Shown: positions 50,557 to 63,177, counted from the first letter of the stretch. The stretch: DNA of 64,000 nucleotides from Deinococcus puniceus (GCF_001644565.1 NZ_CP011387.1:2525001-2589000), one strand, 5' to 3'. The notes: a model not told the origin generated them from the sequence alone. Translations and numbers: made by a program.

Positions 50557-51002
50557 CAGACCGTTGAACCGCAGCCAGCAGAGCCTTCCACCCTGTTCTC
50601 ATCTTCGTGCAGATGCTCCCGCGCCCACATGTCGATGGCCTGAATGACGCCCTGTAGTTCACGGCCAGCGGGCGTCAGGGAATACACGCTGCGGGCCAGT
50701 TTGCCGTGCGTATCTTCGGTGCGTTTGCCGATCAGTGCCAGTGTCTCTAGGTGCTCTAGGCGCTGGGTGAGGGTAGCGCTGTTGCAGCCGCCCACCGCGC
50801 GGGCCAGTTCGTTGAAGCCCTTCTCGCCGTCCAGCAATGCCCGGACGATATGCAGCACCCATTTTTCCTGCAACACACCGATAGCACGGTACACGGGGCA
50901 GAATCCAGCAGCGGGAGTGGCAGCAGTTGTGATGGCAGCGGTTGTGGTGGTGGCAGCCGCGCCACTGGGGGCAGCGACCTGCGGAGGCGCGGCAAGGGTC
51001 AT
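50556..51002 (-). CDS. HxlR-family redox or ligand-sensing regulator
   Basis: 148 residues. After a low-complexity Ala/Thr start, the winged helix is clear: [25 protein letters not shown], then [24 protein letters not shown] and the wing [13 protein letters not shown] Cys just before the first helix (GFCPVYRA) is where HxlR members such as HypR sense oxidants or aldehydes. The gene is divergent from a nitroreductase gene, and AGTACTTT/AAAGTACT half-sites lie in both promoters, so it probably regulates both. TAAAGT ends 6 nt before the ATG. Confidence 0.88.
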   Translation of the reverse strand: MTLAAPPQVAAPSGAAATTTTAAITTAATPAAGFCPVYRAIGVLQEKWVLHIVRALLDGEKGFNELARAVGGCNSATLTQRLEHLETLALIGKRTEDTHGKLARSVYSLTPAGRELQGVIQAIDMWAREHLHEDENRVEGSAGCGSTV

Positions 51003-51004
51003 GA

Positions 51005-51073
51005 CAGTACTTTACACCTAAACGCCAGACACACTGCGGCGCAGATTACACCGCTTGACAATCTAAAGTACTT
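51005..51073. promoter_or_regulatory. HxlR operator half-sites and divergent promoters
   Basis: AGTACTTT (51006-51013) covers the -10 of the hxlR-type gene; AAAGTACT (51065-51072) lies in the 17-bp spacer of the nitroreductase promoter (TTGACA 51055-51060, TATCGT 51078-51083). The two are inverted relative to each other. Confidence 0.6.
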
Positions 51074-51089
51074 GCAATATCGTTGCCCT

Positions 51090-51710
<621 letters not shown>

Positions 51711-51738
51711 GTTCAACCCAAACCGCACCTTCTTCGTT

Positions 51739-51768
51739 GGCCGCCTCCTTTGTGGGGCGGCTTTTTTG
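51739..51768 (+). terminator. Intrinsic terminator after the nitroreductase gene
   Basis: GCCGCC and GGGCGGC flank a short loop and are followed by TTTTTT. Confidence 0.8.
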
Positions 51769-51813
51769 GCTCTCAGCAGAGGCTGTGAAGGGGCAGCGTT
51801 CTACACTCCAGCT

Positions 51814-52794
51814 ATGAGCCACGCCATCGTTGTTTCGCAGCACGGAAATCCTGATGTCCTGAGGTGGCAGCCCCGGCCTCTGCCTGTGCCAGCCGCCGGA
51901 CAGGTGCGCGTGAAGGTGACCTGCACAGGGGTGAATTTTGCTGATGTCCAGGCAAGGCGCGGGGGCTATGACGCGGGGGGCGCTTTGCCCTTCGTGCCCG
52001 GACTAGACGCAGTCGGAGTCATAGACCAATTGGGTGGGGGCGTGACCGAGTTGCAGGTAGGGCAACGTGTGGCCTGCTTTCCGGCAGGCGGCAGCTACGC
52101 CACGCATGTCACGGCTCCCGCCCACATGATCTATCCGCTTGGGGACAGTGTGTCGGACGAAAGTGCCGCTGCCCTGACCATGCTCGTGACCGCTTGGAAC
52201 ACGCTGCACCAAGCTGCACGGCTGCAACCCGGAGAAACGGTGCTGATTCATGCCGCCGCCGGGGGTGTAGGCCATTTAGCGGTGCAATTGGCCCGCTTGG
52301 CGGGAGCCGCCCGCATAGTGGCTGTCGTGGGATCGGCGGCGCGGGCCGACTTCGTGCGTTCCTTGGGCGCCGATGAGGTCATCGAGCGGCAGCACGAAGA
52401 CTTTGCGGCTGCGGTCAATACCCTCACAGGCGGCAGCGGGGCCGACGTGATTCTGGATTCCATCGGCGGCGACGTGACAGAGCGTGGACTGACCTGCTTG
52501 GCTCCGCTGGGACGATTGGTCATCTTCGGACACGCCAGTGGCAAACCCGCTCACATCACCACGCCCACACTGCACCGACAGGGGAAGGCCGTCATCGGGT
52601 ACAGCACAGGCAACCTCCGGAAGCTGCGCCCGGAATGCCTGCGGCCCAGTGTGGAGGTAGTTTGGGCAGCCCTAGAGACGAACCAACTCAAGGTTCATAT
52701 CGGAGCGGAATTTGCTTTGGCCGACGCTGCTTTAGCACACCAGTGGATCGAAAGTGGGCAAGGAAACGGCAAAGTCCTGCTGCGTCCCGACTAA
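51814..52794 (+). CDS. NADPH:quinone oxidoreductase (MDR family)
   Basis: 326 residues. It is a medium-chain reductase of the quinone oxidoreductase branch: the N-terminal catalytic domain has [19 protein letters not shown] and [14 protein letters not shown]; the NADPH fold is [23 protein letters not shown] (AAxGGVG motif). There is no zinc ligand set, in keeping with the quinone reductase branch. TACACT ends 6 nt before the ATG at 51814, right after the nitroreductase terminator, so it has its own promoter. Another redox enzyme next to an HxlR unit may reflect a shared theme. Confidence 0.92.
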   Translation: MSHAIVVSQHGNPDVLRWQPRPLPVPAAGQVRVKVTCTGVNFADVQARRGGYDAGGALPFVPGLDAVGVIDQLGGGVTELQVGQRVACFPAGGSYATHVTAPAHMIYPLGDSVSDESAAALTMLVTAWNTLHQAARLQPGETVLIHAAAGGVGHLAVQLARLAGAARIVAVVGSAARADFVRSLGADEVIERQHEDFAAAVNTLTGGSGADVILDSIGGDVTERGLTCLAPLGRLVIFGHASGKPAHITTPTLHRQGKAVIGYSTGNLRKLRPECLRPSVEVVWAALETNQLKVHIGAEFALADAALAHQWIESGQGNGKVLLRPD

Positions 52795-52825
52795 AATTCC
52801 CAACTCAAAATGACAGAATCTCCCC

Positions 52826-53245
52826 ATGCCCCTCATTCTCAATTACCTTTCCTTCGTGGTGGCCGACATGGAGCGCAGCCTCGACTTCTACCGCACGCTG
52901 GGACTGCCGATTCCTGCCGGGGCGCACCTGAATGCAGAGGGTGAACCGGAACGACATGTAGAGATTGACCAAAATGGCCTGCGAATCGCGTGGGAAACGG
53001 AGGCGCTGGTTCGACAGGTCTACCCCGGCTGGACGGCTCCGCCCAAGGGTCAGGCCCGCATAGGTACGGCGCTGGAGGCCAGCACTCCGGCAGAGGTAGA
53101 CGCCGCGTGCCAGCGGTTGCAGGCGCAGGGTTACGAAGTAAAAGCCGCTCCCTACGACGCATTTTGGGGCCAGCGCTACGCCACCGTGACCGACCCGGAC
53201 GGGAGTAGCGTGGATGTGTTTGCTTGGCTGGAACCGAGAGCCTGA
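52826..53245 (+). CDS. Glyoxalase/VOC-superfamily protein
   Basis: 139 residues, a single VOC unit of two beta-alpha-beta-beta-beta modules: NYLSFVVADMERSLDFYRTLGL opens the first module, and YATVTDPDGSSVDVFAW closes the second with the Glu/Asp metal position replaced by Asp. Such proteins include glyoxalases, dioxygenases and bleomycin-resistance binders; which one is unclear. It lies 31 bp behind the quinone reductase gene, so it may be cotranscribed, and it converges on the permease gene. Confidence 0.88.
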   Translation: MPLILNYLSFVVADMERSLDFYRTLGLPIPAGAHLNAEGEPERHVEIDQNGLRIAWETEALVRQVYPGWTAPPKGQARIGTALEASTPAEVDAACQRLQAQGYEVKAAPYDAFWGQRYATVTDPDGSSVDVFAWLEPRA

Positions 53246-53258
53246 ATTCCTCCGACCT

Positions 53259-54068
53259 TTATTCGCGCTTGCGGAAGGCCAGCGCCCCCAAAAACAGCGC
53301 CGTATTGACCAGCACGATGGTCGCGCCGGGGGCCGTGTTGATGTAATAGCTGAGATACAGGCCCGCCACGCCGCCCAACGTGCCCAGCAACGCCGCCAAC
53401 CCGATCATGGTGCGGAGGCTGCGGGCCAGCAACCGGGCCGAGGCGCTGGAAGTAATCAGCAAACTGACGCTGAGGGTGGTGCCCACGAGTTGCACGGTCA
53501 GCACCACCACCAACCCAATTAAAATCAGCAGCAGACTCTCTAGGCGGCGCACCGGAAGGCCGATGGCGCGGGCCTCGGTGGGGTCGAAGGAGGCCAGCAA
53601 GAGTTCCTTTTGCATGGCGGTCAGGATGGTGCCGACGACCAAAGTGACCGCCAACGCGCCCCACAAGTCGGCAGGCGTGACGCCCAGCGGATTGCCGATC
53701 AGGAAGTTGCTGAGATCGGTGGTAAACGTAGGCGCACGCGACAGCATGACCACGCCCAGCGCGAACATGCCCACGAACACGATCCCGATGGCGCTGTCTT
53801 GCTTTAGGCCGCTGCGTCTGCCCACCGCGCCGATGCCCAGAGCCGTGAAGACGGCAGCGATCAGCGCTCCCACCAACAGATTGCCGCCCGCCAAGAAGGC
53901 CCCCACGATGCCGGGAAATACAGCGTGGCTCATGGCGTCGCCAATGTAGCTGAGGCCGCGCAGCACGACCCACGCGCCCACCAGCGCACACAGCACACTG
54001 ACCAGCACGACAGCCAGCAGCGCCCGCACGAAAAATCCGAATTGCAGGGGATCGGTCAGCCAGTCCAT
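53259..54068 (-). CDS. znuB: Zinc/manganese ABC transporter permease
   Basis: 269 residues with about eight to nine membrane segments, the ABC-3 permease of metal importers. Characteristic stretches are [24 protein letters not shown], the EAA-like loop [17 protein letters not shown], and the C-terminal [22 protein letters not shown]. It works with the ATPase at 54304 and the binding protein at 55690. The ATPase gene lies 235 bp upstream with a family A repeat in between, which is unusual for a tight ABC operon. The substrate (Zn or Mn) cannot be told from this subunit alone. Confidence 0.9.
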   Translation of the reverse strand: MDWLTDPLQFGFFVRALLAVVLVSVLCALVGAWVVLRGLSYIGDAMSHAVFPGIVGAFLAGGNLLVGALIAAVFTALGIGAVGRRSGLKQDSAIGIVFVGMFALGVVMLSRAPTFTTDLSNFLIGNPLGVTPADLWGALAVTLVVGTILTAMQKELLLASFDPTEARAIGLPVRRLESLLLILIGLVVVLTVQLVGTTLSVSLLITSSASARLLARSLRTMIGLAALLGTLGGVAGLYLSYYINTAPGATIVLVNTALFLGALAFRKRE

Positions 54069-54117
54069 TGGGTTGCCTTGTGGGTGAGTGGGTGGGCGGT
54101 TGCGCGGCTGGGGGCTT

Positions 54118-54287
54118 GGTCTAAGGGTCTAGGGTCGGAGGGTCTAAGGAAAAAAGCACCGGGCATCTGGGGGGGATCTGTTCTTAGACCCTGAGACCTT
54201 TTGACCCTTAGACAAAAACCGTTGACGCCAACGCCATATCGGGCTGCCGGGGTTCTTAGCCCCTCAGACCCTTCGACCCTCAGACAA
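54118..54287. repeat. Family A repeat inserted between the ABC ATPase and permease genes
   Basis: Left array 54118-54150; right arrays at 54182-54213 and 54253-54287, so three arms are present. The arms could pair and would make an obstacle inside the presumed operon. Confidence 0.7.
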
Positions 54288-54303
54288 TCTTTTCCCGCCC
54301 CCA

Positions 54304-55026
54304 TCAAGCTTCCGCGTGCGTGTGGCCCAGATGACTGCTGCTGAAGGTGGCTTCGATGTTGCGCGGCGTGTAGACCTCGTCGGGCGTACCGTCGGCGATG
54401 ATTCGGCGGTTCACCAACACCAGATGATCGCACCAGCGCCGCGCCTGCTCCAGATCGTGGGTGACCATGACCACCGCGCGGCCCCGGTTGGCCTGTTCGC
54501 GCAGCAGGCCCATCAGTTGCTCCTGCGTGGCGGCGTCCACTCCGGTCAGGGGTTCGTCCAGCAGCAGCAGGTGGCCGTCGCGGGCCAGCATCCGGGCCAG
54601 CAGCACGCGCTGACGCTGCCCCCCGCTGAGTGCGCCGATATGACGGCCCCGCAGTTCGTACACGCCTGTTTCCTTCAGGGCGGCCACCACCCGCGCCCGG
54701 TCTGCTTTGCTGGGCCAGCGCAGCCACCCCAACCGTCCGGTGCGGCCCATCATCGCCACGTCCCACACGGTCACGGGGAAGCCCCAGTCCAGCGTTTGCT
54801 GCTGCGGCACATAAGACACACAGCTCTGGGCGGTGTGGCCCGCATCGAAGCGCACGCTGCCGCTGGGGTCAGGCAGCAGGCCCACCATCGTTTTCAGCAA
54901 CGTGCTTTTGCCCGCACCGTTGGGGCCGATGACGGCACTGAATTGGCCCGCCTCGAAGCGCACGGTGGCGTCTTCCAGCGCCGTATGGGAACCGTAGTGT
55001 ACGGTCAGGTGGTCTACGCCAAGCAT
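54304..55026 (-). CDS. znuC: Zinc/manganese ABC transporter ATP-binding protein
   Basis: 240 residues. All ABC motifs are intact: Walker [13 protein letters not shown]-loop VPQQQ, signature LSGGQRQR, Walker B LLLLDEP and H-loop VTHD. It closely follows the metal-importer branch (ZnuC/MntB-like). The C-terminus is His-rich (HLGHTHAEA), as in some metal-importer ATPases. TATGCT ends 6 nt before the ATG, so it has its own leaderless promoter. A lone TGATAAT half-site at 55051 lies upstream but no full TGATA-N6-TATCA. Confidence 0.92.
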   Translation of the reverse strand: MLGVDHLTVHYGSHTALEDATVRFEAGQFSAVIGPNGAGKSTLLKTMVGLLPDPSGSVRFDAGHTAQSCVSYVPQQQTLDWGFPVTVWDVAMMGRTGRLGWLRWPSKADRARVVAALKETGVYELRGRHIGALSGGQRQRVLLARMLARDGHLLLLDEPLTGVDAATQEQLMGLLREQANRGRAVVMVTHDLEQARRWCDHLVLVNRRIIADGTPDEVYTPRNIEATFSSSHLGHTHAEA

Positions 55027-55156
55027 CCGGCCAGCATAGCGCGTACAGACTGATAATGCGAAGGCGGAATCAAGAGGGCCGATGGTCTACATCTCGGACA
55101 AAACAGCCTATCCTCCTGGGTAGAAGGACGAGGCTGTAGCTCAAAGGATTGCACTA

Positions 55157-55600
55157 ATGTTCATACTAACTGGTATAGCTCGTGATACCGAATTTGAGCT
55201 GGTTGGTAAAAGTAACTATGAGGTTGACTCCTACTCTGTTTATGCCGAACCTCAGGAACTCGTTTATTGTTCCCAGCGGTACATCTTCTGTGGCACAAGT
55301 TTGATTTGTACCAACTCTTTAGGGGAATTTATTGAATTTGAATCTCAATTTCAAAAACGTGTAGATAGACCTGAGCCAAATTTGAGAGGAGTAGGTGTAA
55401 CACACGGTATTCCTATCCTTGAATTTGACCATAGGAATCTATACTCGGCAATACAGAGGACAGAGTCTGGTTTTATAAACTGGTTTATTGCGAGCGATGA
55501 CCAGCCAGACGAAATAGTCACTTCCGGTTTAGTTGATTTTATTTTTGTAAATAGGATCCTCCTAGCCATAAGATGCGACACAAGACATGCAGTATCATAG
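55157..55600 (+). CDS. AT-rich orphan ORF inside the metal-uptake locus
   Basis: 147 residues, not recognised. It is soluble with many aromatic and acidic residues (NYEVDSYSVYAEPQELVY) and several Cys. The coding DNA is strikingly AT-rich against its GC-rich surroundings and its strand is opposite to the flanking transporter genes, so it is probably an insertion that separated the ATPase from the binding-protein gene. AAAGGA lies 7 nt before the ATG. Its short length and composition also fit a decaying gene. Confidence 0.55.
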   Translation: MFILTGIARDTEFELVGKSNYEVDSYSVYAEPQELVYCSQRYIFCGTSLICTNSLGEFIEFESQFQKRVDRPEPNLRGVGVTHGIPILEFDHRNLYSAIQRTESGFINWFIASDDQPDEIVTSGLVDFIFVNRILLAIRCDTRHAVS

Positions 55601-55689
55601 CTAGGCGAAGGATGGCAGAAGGGTATAATGCTCTGATTCTATATAACTTCCATTGATCAGAGATATTTCAACACCAGCTCAAATCCCTT

Positions 55690-56607
55690 CTACTTCAGCG
55701 CCTTCACCATCGTATCCACGTTGAAGCGCAGGGCTTTCAGGTAGCTGTCACCCACACTGCCCTTTGGCCCCAAGGCGTCGGTGTACAGCGGCGGGGCAAT
55801 GACCGCGCCCGTTTCGCGGGCCAGCGTCTGAGCCAAGCGGGCATTCACGGTATTTTCGGTAAAAATAACGCGCACGCCGCTCTTTTTGACCGTTTGGGCC
55901 AAGCCTGCCAGTTCCCGCGCACTCGGCTCGCGCTCGGTGCTGAGGCCGGGAATAACGGCCCCCACGATCTTCAAGCCGTAGCGGGCGGCCAGATAGCCGA
56001 GGGCGTCGTGGTTGGTGACGATGGTTCGGCGGGCCGCCGGAATCTTGGCAAACTGCGCTTTGGCGTAGGCGTCGGCGGCGTTCAGCTGTTTCAGGTACGC
56101 GGCGGCGTTGTTGGTGTACACGGCTTTCCCGGCAGGATCGAGGGCAGTCAGAGCCACCTGCACATTCCGCACGTATCCGGCCACCAGTCCCGCGTCCCAC
56201 CACGCATGGGGATCGAACGCGCCGTATTCTTCTCCGGCGTGCTCGGCTTCCCCGGCGTGTTCCTCGCCCTCATGCTCCTCCTCTGCACCCTCGCGCAGTT
56301 TCAGGCCTTTGGTCAGCGTGACGACCCGCACTCCCGGCGCAGAGGCCGTCAGCTTGGGCAGCCAGGGTTCCAGCCCCGCGCCGTTGACGAACAGGGCGCG
56401 GCTGCCCGCCAGCCCACGAATCACGGCAGTGGACGGCTGGAAGGTGTGGGTGTCGCCGCCCGCAGGCACGATCACATTCACGGCCACGCGGTTTCCGCCC
56501 ACCACACGCACGAAATCAGCGAGGATGGTGGTGGTGGCACTCACCGGGAGTGGCGCGGCTTGAGCCGTACCCAGCGCCAACAGTCCGGCAGTCAGGAGGA
56601 ACTTCAT
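55690..56607 (-). CDS. znuA: Zinc ABC transporter substrate-binding protein
   Basis: 305 residues. The signal peptide is [16 protein letters not shown]. Cluster A-I metal-binding-protein features: [27 protein letters not shown] (His), the acidic His-rich loop [19 protein letters not shown] (typical of zinc rather than manganese proteins), FDPHAWWD (His), [15 protein letters not shown] (His) and [12 protein letters not shown] (Glu). The ATG (56605-56607) overlaps the stop of the L28 gene, so it is translated as second gene of an rpmB-znuA operon controlled from the upstream Zur-type site. Confidence 0.92.
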   Translation of the reverse strand: MKFLLTAGLLALGTAQAAPLPVSATTTILADFVRVVGGNRVAVNVIVPAGGDTHTFQPSTAVIRGLAGSRALFVNGAGLEPWLPKLTASAPGVRVVTLTKGLKLREGAEEEHEGEEHAGEAEHAGEEYGAFDPHAWWDAGLVAGYVRNVQVALTALDPAGKAVYTNNAAAYLKQLNAADAYAKAQFAKIPAARRTIVTNHDALGYLAARYGLKIVGAVIPGLSTEREPSARELAGLAQTVKKSGVRVIFTENTVNARLAQTLARETGAVIAPPLYTDALGPKGSVGDSYLKALRFNVDTMVKALK

Positions 56608-56849
56608 GCCAGTTCCACGCCCGGAAAGCCGCCCTTGGCGAGCGTGCGCATGGCGTGGGCGCTGAGCCACACGGTTTTTTCTACGCCGTGTTCACGGATG
56701 GCTTTCTTTTGCAGGTTGGCTTTCTGGGTGCGCTTGGTCACGCCCGTGACTTTACGGCCCACGCCGCCCGCTGCACGCGCTTTCCCCCGGCGCGTCACGG
56801 CGTTCACCACAAGGTTCTTTTTTCCAGTCAGGTAGCATTCACGGCTCAT
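56604..56849 (-). CDS. rpmB: 50S ribosomal protein L28
   Basis: 81 residues. L28 is a large-subunit protein. The start [20 protein letters not shown] and the later [11 protein letters not shown] and [16 protein letters not shown] are family-typical. Zinc-binding L28 carries two Cys pairs; this version has one Cys only, so it is the zinc-free form. Being first gene of an operon with the zinc-binding protein gene, and having a TGATA-N6-TATCA palindrome 2 nt before its ATG, it may be a zinc-starvation ribosomal protein, or simply the genome's only L28. That needs a genome-wide count. Confidence 0.93.
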   Translation of the reverse strand: MSRECYLTGKKNLVVNAVTRRGKARAAGGVGRKVTGVTKRTQKANLQKKAIREHGVEKTVWLSAHAMRTLAKGGFPGVELA

Positions 56850-56851
56850 AT

Positions 56852-56867
56852 TGATACATCCTTATCA
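56852..56867. promoter_or_regulatory. Zur/Fur-type operator TGATA-N6-TATCA (rpmB-znuA)
   Basis: TGATACATCCTTATCA is centred at the likely transcription start; it also overlaps the leader's AAGGA ribosome site on the minus strand. Same format as the site at 58046. Confidence 0.55.
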
Positions 56868-56956
56868 TATTCAGAGAGGAGGAAATGGAGAGGCGGGCCA
56901 CTTTGTAAGGTGCAGGCTGATGAGGCCCAAGGTTGTCCGGATAAGGGTTGTCCGGG

Positions 56957-58036
56957 TCAGGCCTGCAACGCGCCGTCCAGCAGGGCGTCCAGCGCCGCGC
57001 CGTCCAAGTCGCGGCCAATAAACACGATTTCGCTGAAGGCCCCTTCGTCGCTCAGCCACTCTCCGGCCTGTTCCAGCGCCAGTTGGCGGCCCGTGTGGTT
57101 CCACAACGTCGCCACGCCGTCGCCCAGATTGATCCAACCCTTAGAGCGAATGACGTTGTGCGGCAGTCCGGTGGTCAGTGCGCGGTGAAAGGCGTCGGCG
57201 TTGAAGGGTTGCTGGCGGCGGTAGATATGCGTACCCAAACCGTAGCTCTCCGATTCCGGCGTGTGCTCCTTTTCCAGTTCTTCCATCCAAGAATCGAGTT
57301 GGCTGGCGGCGTCGAAGTCGAACAGATTCACGTTCAGCACGGCGTCGGCCTCTACCCTGCCCCGCACCGCTTCCAGCACACGGGCGCGGGGATTGGTAAT
57401 GGCGACGAGTTCGCGCAGGCTTTGCACATCGTCCGCCGAGGCCAGATCCAGCTTGTTCAGCACGATCAGGTCGGCAAACTCGATCTGTTCGGCCAACAGT
57501 TCGCCGTAACCGCGTTCCTGCTCATCGCCCGGAATACTCTCGGAGAGGTTCCAGAGCGGGAAAAACTGCGCGGCGTCCACCACCGTGATCATCGCGTCCA
57601 CGTGTACACGGCCCAGCAGGTTGGGAATCGGCGCTTGACCGGGTTCCGGCTCGATTTCCAGTTCTTCGGGCGTCAGGCAAAAGCTCTGGGCAATCGGCAA
57701 TGGCTCACCGATTCCGGTGGATTCGATCAGAATATGATCGAGCTGGCGGGTCTCCAGCAGGTCATGAACAGCGTGCAGCAGGTCGCCGCGCAGGGTGCAG
57801 CAAATGCAGCCGTTGCTGAGTTCGATGGTCTTCTCGTCGGTCTTGACCACCAGACTCGCGTCTATGTTCACTGCGCCAAATTCATTGACGATCACGGCGA
57901 TCTTGCGGCCTTCCGTTTGGGTCAGCAGATGATTGAGCAGCGTGGTTTTGCCCGCGCCGAGGAAGCCGCACAGCACAGTAATAGGCACCGAGGCGGTAGG
58001 GGGATGGCGCGGGTCAATGGGGGCAAGACTGGTCAT
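56957..58036 (-). CDS. COG0523 (CobW-like) GTPase, zinc-locus copy
   Basis: 359 residues. G1 motif [13 protein letters not shown], metal-binding CxCC in [22 protein letters not shown] and the G4 motif VLNKLDL are all intact, followed by a CobW_C domain ([18 protein letters not shown]). This subfamily (ZigA/YeiR-like) is produced under zinc shortage and delivers zinc to client enzymes. The ATG at 58034-58036 lies 10 bp from a TGATA-N6-TATCA palindrome, matching the one upstream of rpmB-znuA, so joint control is likely. It is divergent from the gene at 58067, which shares that site. Confidence 0.9.
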   Translation of the reverse strand: MTSLAPIDPRHPPTASVPITVLCGFLGAGKTTLLNHLLTQTEGRKIAVIVNEFGAVNIDASLVVKTDEKTIELSNGCICCTLRGDLLHAVHDLLETRQLDHILIESTGIGEPLPIAQSFCLTPEELEIEPEPGQAPIPNLLGRVHVDAMITVVDAAQFFPLWNLSESIPGDEQERGYGELLAEQIEFADLIVLNKLDLASADDVQSLRELVAITNPRARVLEAVRGRVEADAVLNVNLFDFDAASQLDSWMEELEKEHTPESESYGLGTHIYRRQQPFNADAFHRALTTGLPHNVIRSKGWINLGDGVATLWNHTGRQLALEQAGEWLSDEGAFSEIVFIGRDLDGAALDALLDGALQA

Positions 58037-58045
58037 AGCTGATAA

Positions 58046-58061
58046 TGATAAGCTATTATCA
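58046..58061. promoter_or_regulatory. Shared Zur/Fur-type operator TGATA-N6-TATCA
   Basis: TGATAAGCTATTATCA lies in the 30-bp gap between the divergent genes at 58036 and 58067; the wider GATAATGATAAGCTATTATC resembles the classical Fur box. It overlaps the TATTAT -10 of the gene at 58067. Confidence 0.6.
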
Positions 58062-58066
58062 AGTTT

Positions 58067-58528
58067 ATGGCAAGGTTCCACACTCTCCCCCGCTGCCCAC
58101 TCGCCGTGCAGTTCTGGCTGCTGGGCCTAGACGCCCGGCGCGGCGACCTGACCCGCTTGGGCTACCGCAAAACGCCGATGCCCACAGGCAGCAGCGCCTA
58201 CACCCTCAATTTTATAGATCGCCACAGCCTGACGCTGCACAGCACGGGCCTGACCCTCTCGTTGCCGGAAGGCGAACTGAACTACGAGCGGCGCACCGGG
58301 CGGTTTACCCTAGACGGTCAACCGATCTTGCCTGCGCGGGGCCGCGAACTGGCCCGCCCCTTCCTGCACGATCACGAGGCCCGCATTCTGGGAACGCACG
58401 GCCCGCATTGGCGCGAATCTCAACTCGGAAGCCACGCCCTGCCCGCCCCGATCAGGCGCACGCTGCCGCACTGGCAGGCGTACATGCAGGGGCTGGAGGC
58501 GCAGATGTGGCAGGCAAGACAGGCTTAA
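58067..58528 (+). CDS. Small unknown protein, candidate zinc-starvation gene
   Basis: 153 residues, not recognised. It is basic, with no signal peptide, and contains many Arg/His and a central beta-rich piece ([22 protein letters not shown]) followed by [15 protein letters not shown] (four His in 15 residues), which could bind metal. It starts 30 bp from the COG0523 gene and shares its TGATA-N6-TATCA operator; the -10 box TATTAT, 7 nt before the ATG, overlaps the operator. It is therefore probably regulated together with zinc uptake. No known zinc-response family was recognised. Confidence 0.65.
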   Translation: MARFHTLPRCPLAVQFWLLGLDARRGDLTRLGYRKTPMPTGSSAYTLNFIDRHSLTLHSTGLTLSLPEGELNYERRTGRFTLDGQPILPARGRELARPFLHDHEARILGTHGPHWRESQLGSHALPAPIRRTLPHWQAYMQGLEAQMWQARQA

Positions 58529-58552
58529 CAACTTCAGTGTATCTGCACAACT

Positions 58553-59248
58553 TCAGTTCATCTGCTCTGGGTCAGGCACCGGCGTCTGCTTCGTGTCCTC
58601 TAAAAACCAGAAGCCCATCCGGTTTCGCTGCTCCGTCACCCTCTCCATCTTCTTCTGAAGGGCGGCAGTAAGGAACGTATCGAGTTCTGCCCGCCGAGCG
58701 ATCACCTTGGCCACAGCCCGCGTCTGTTCGTCATCCAGACTAGACCAATTGGGCCAGTGTTCAGTGTCCAGCACGCGAACATTCAACTTGTTGTCGTCAT
58801 CGGCATAGATCGGGGATTCCGCTTCCAACTGCAACACCACGCGCCGTACCCCCGAATCGTTGGCACGTTGCCACAGGTGGTGCAGATAGGAAAAATTGCT
58901 GTCGCTGTGGAGGGCACCCACCGCGATTTCAGCAAGCACCGTGTTGGGACGCGTCACCGTATTAGAAGCAAGCACCGTGTCAGCGACGGCTACGCTGCTC
59001 TCGCTCGGTGGCGACTGCTCCGGCAAATAGGCCGTGCGGTATTTGCCGGAGCGCCTGCCCACCGGGGCTTCTTCCTGAACCAACAGGCCCGCTTGCAACA
59101 GGTTGGGAAGGGCGCGGCCCGCCGTGCTGCCCAGTGCGGCCTCCAAGCTGCGGACGCTGTGGTAGCCGGGATATTGATGGATATAGAGCCACACCAGCTT
59201 GCACGTCGCGGGCAAGGGGCGCAGGGCAGCGGGCAACGACTTGTCCAT
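58553..59248 (-). CDS. Winged-helix-like hypothetical protein
   Basis: 231 residues. Residues about 1-70 (CKLVWLYIHQYPGYHSVRSLEAALGSTAGRALPNLLQAGLLVQEE) form a helix-turn-helix of winged type with a basic turn VGRRSGKYRTAYL. The rest is acidic and helical. No family name can be given; it may be a transcription or replication-related DNA binder. The ATG is 1 nt from a TGTAA-N4-TTACA palindrome, suggesting autoregulation. The region upstream (59250-59300) is AT-rich. Confidence 0.6.
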   Translation of the reverse strand: MDKSLPAALRPLPATCKLVWLYIHQYPGYHSVRSLEAALGSTAGRALPNLLQAGLLVQEEAPVGRRSGKYRTAYLPEQSPPSESSVAVADTVLASNTVTRPNTVLAEIAVGALHSDSNFSYLHHLWQRANDSGVRRVVLQLEAESPIYADDDNKLNVRVLDTEHWPNWSSLDDEQTRAVAKVIARRAELDTFLTAALQKKMERVTEQRNRMGFWFLEDTKQTPVPDPEQMN

Positions 59249-59249
59249 G

Positions 59250-59263
59250 TGTAAATTCTTACA
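59250..59263. promoter_or_regulatory. Palindrome TGTAA-N4-TTACA at the start of the winged-helix gene
   Basis: TGTAAATTCTTACA lies immediately upstream of the start codon at 59248, a position where a bound repressor would block initiation. Confidence 0.45.
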
Positions 59264-59400
59264 TTTTTTAGAGTTAAATATTTCACGCCGTGTAGGTCAC
59301 TTGCCCAGACCGCAGACCGGCGCACCCTCAACGGCCAGTGCAGACGAGTGCCGATCCTCCCGCCCCAGCCCCCCCTTCTGAATCGGTTAAACTCGCGCAC

Positions 59401-61083
<1,683 letters not shown>

Positions 61084-61102
61084 GGAGAACCGTGAGTGGG
61101 AG

Positions 61103-61150
61103 GTAGATCGTGGATCGTGGTTTGTTTTTTGCCCACGATCCACACTCTTC
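61103..61150. repeat. Family D hairpin repeat between treS and glpX
   Basis: GTGGATCGTGG (61110-61120) and CCACGATCCAC (61133-61143) are exact inverse copies, with TTTGTTTTTTG in the loop. It is likely to act as a two-way terminator. Confidence 0.65.
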
Positions 61151-61164
61151 GTTTCAACTGCTCT

Positions 61165-62187
<1,023 letters not shown>

Positions 62188-62372
62188 ACCTTGACCGTAA
62201 CATGCCGAACCCAAAAAGCCGCGCTGGGAGCGGTTCCATTGGGTGTACGTGTGTGAGGGACGGATCAGATGATGTGCGGGGAACTGGGCCGCGTCAGCGC
62301 CAACTCAGCAAAATTATTCTGCATGAAAGCCCCCTCTGCGTAGTCAGGCGGCAGGGTCTTTAGACTGACCCC

Positions 62373-63002
62373 ATGCGCTCCCGCCCGCCGCCCAGCGTTT
62401 ATCCCCCGACTGCACCGCCTGTCCCCACCCGCCGCCCGCCTGTGGTGCAAGCTGGCGTAGTCACGGCGCTGTTGGTGGCCGGGCTGTGGCTGCAAGAAAT
62501 CACCGATCAATTCGCGTTCGGCGGCGCACTGGACGTGTACGGCATTCAGCCGCGCAATCCAGATGCCCTGAGTCACATCTTCAGCGCCCCGTTTTTGCAC
62601 GGCGGCTTCGATCATCTGCTGGCGAATACCGTGCCAGTGGCCGTCCTCGCCTTCATGTCGGCCCTGCGCGGGCTGTGGCGTTTTGCCCTTGCCACGCTGA
62701 TTATCGTGGCGCTGGGCGGCGCTCTGGTCTGGCTGTTCGGACGCGGCGGCAGCGTACATCTGGGGGCCAGCGAACTAGTGTTCGGCTACCTCGCCTACTT
62801 GCTGGGCGCAGGCTGGTGGGAACGCTCGGCGTCGGCCATCATCGCCGCTGTCGTCGCTTTGCTGCTGTACGGTGGAGCGCTGTGGGGCGTGCTGCCGGGC
62901 AATCCAGAGATTTCGTGGGAGTCGCACCTGTTCGGATTCGTGGCGGGGGTGGTGGGAGCGGCGGTGCTGCACCGCAAGCGGAAGGTGGTCGGTAGATCGT
63001 AG
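62373..63002 (+). CDS. Rhomboid-like intramembrane serine protease
   Basis: 209 residues, six or so membrane segments. The active serine is in GASELVFGY (the GxSx position), the paired His in [12 protein letters not shown] near the end, and the early [13 protein letters not shown] matches the conserved His/Asn region. The N-terminus is a 25-residue Pro/Arg-rich tail. It cuts membrane proteins within the bilayer; substrates are unknown. TAGACT ends 6 nt before the ATG. The stop is followed by nested C/D/A repeats. Confidence 0.88.
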   Translation: MRSRPPPSVYPPTAPPVPTRRPPVVQAGVVTALLVAGLWLQEITDQFAFGGALDVYGIQPRNPDALSHIFSAPFLHGGFDHLLANTVPVAVLAFMSALRGLWRFALATLIIVALGGALVWLFGRGGSVHLGASELVFGYLAYLLGAGWWERSASAIIAAVVALLLYGGALWGVLPGNPEISWESHLFGFVAGVVGAAVLHRKRKVVGRS

Positions 63003-63177
63003 AACGTGGGAAAAGCGGGGGGTTGCCTTTTTACCTCAAGGTAAACCCCCCGGTTGCTTCGCAACGGCCCCCTTCAAGGGGAGCAAAAAGACGGAAAGAG
63101 CGTGGGCGGAAATACCTTCCCCGCACTCCACGCTCCCGCCCCAGTACCTTAGACCCTAGACCTTTAGACCCTTAGAC
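62991..63177. repeat. Nested repeat: family C inside D arms, with an A array at the end
   Basis: A D left arm (62991-63010, GTAGATCGTAGAACGTGGG), a C copy (63042-63088, GTTGCTTCGCAACGG), a D right arm (63122-63137) and an A right array (63147-63177). Together they fill the gap between convergent genes and enter the end of the next gene. Confidence 0.65.

Noticed and set aside
55051..55057. Full zinc operator upstream of the ABC ATPase gene
   Set aside because: Only a TGATAAT half-site is present; the second half does not match.
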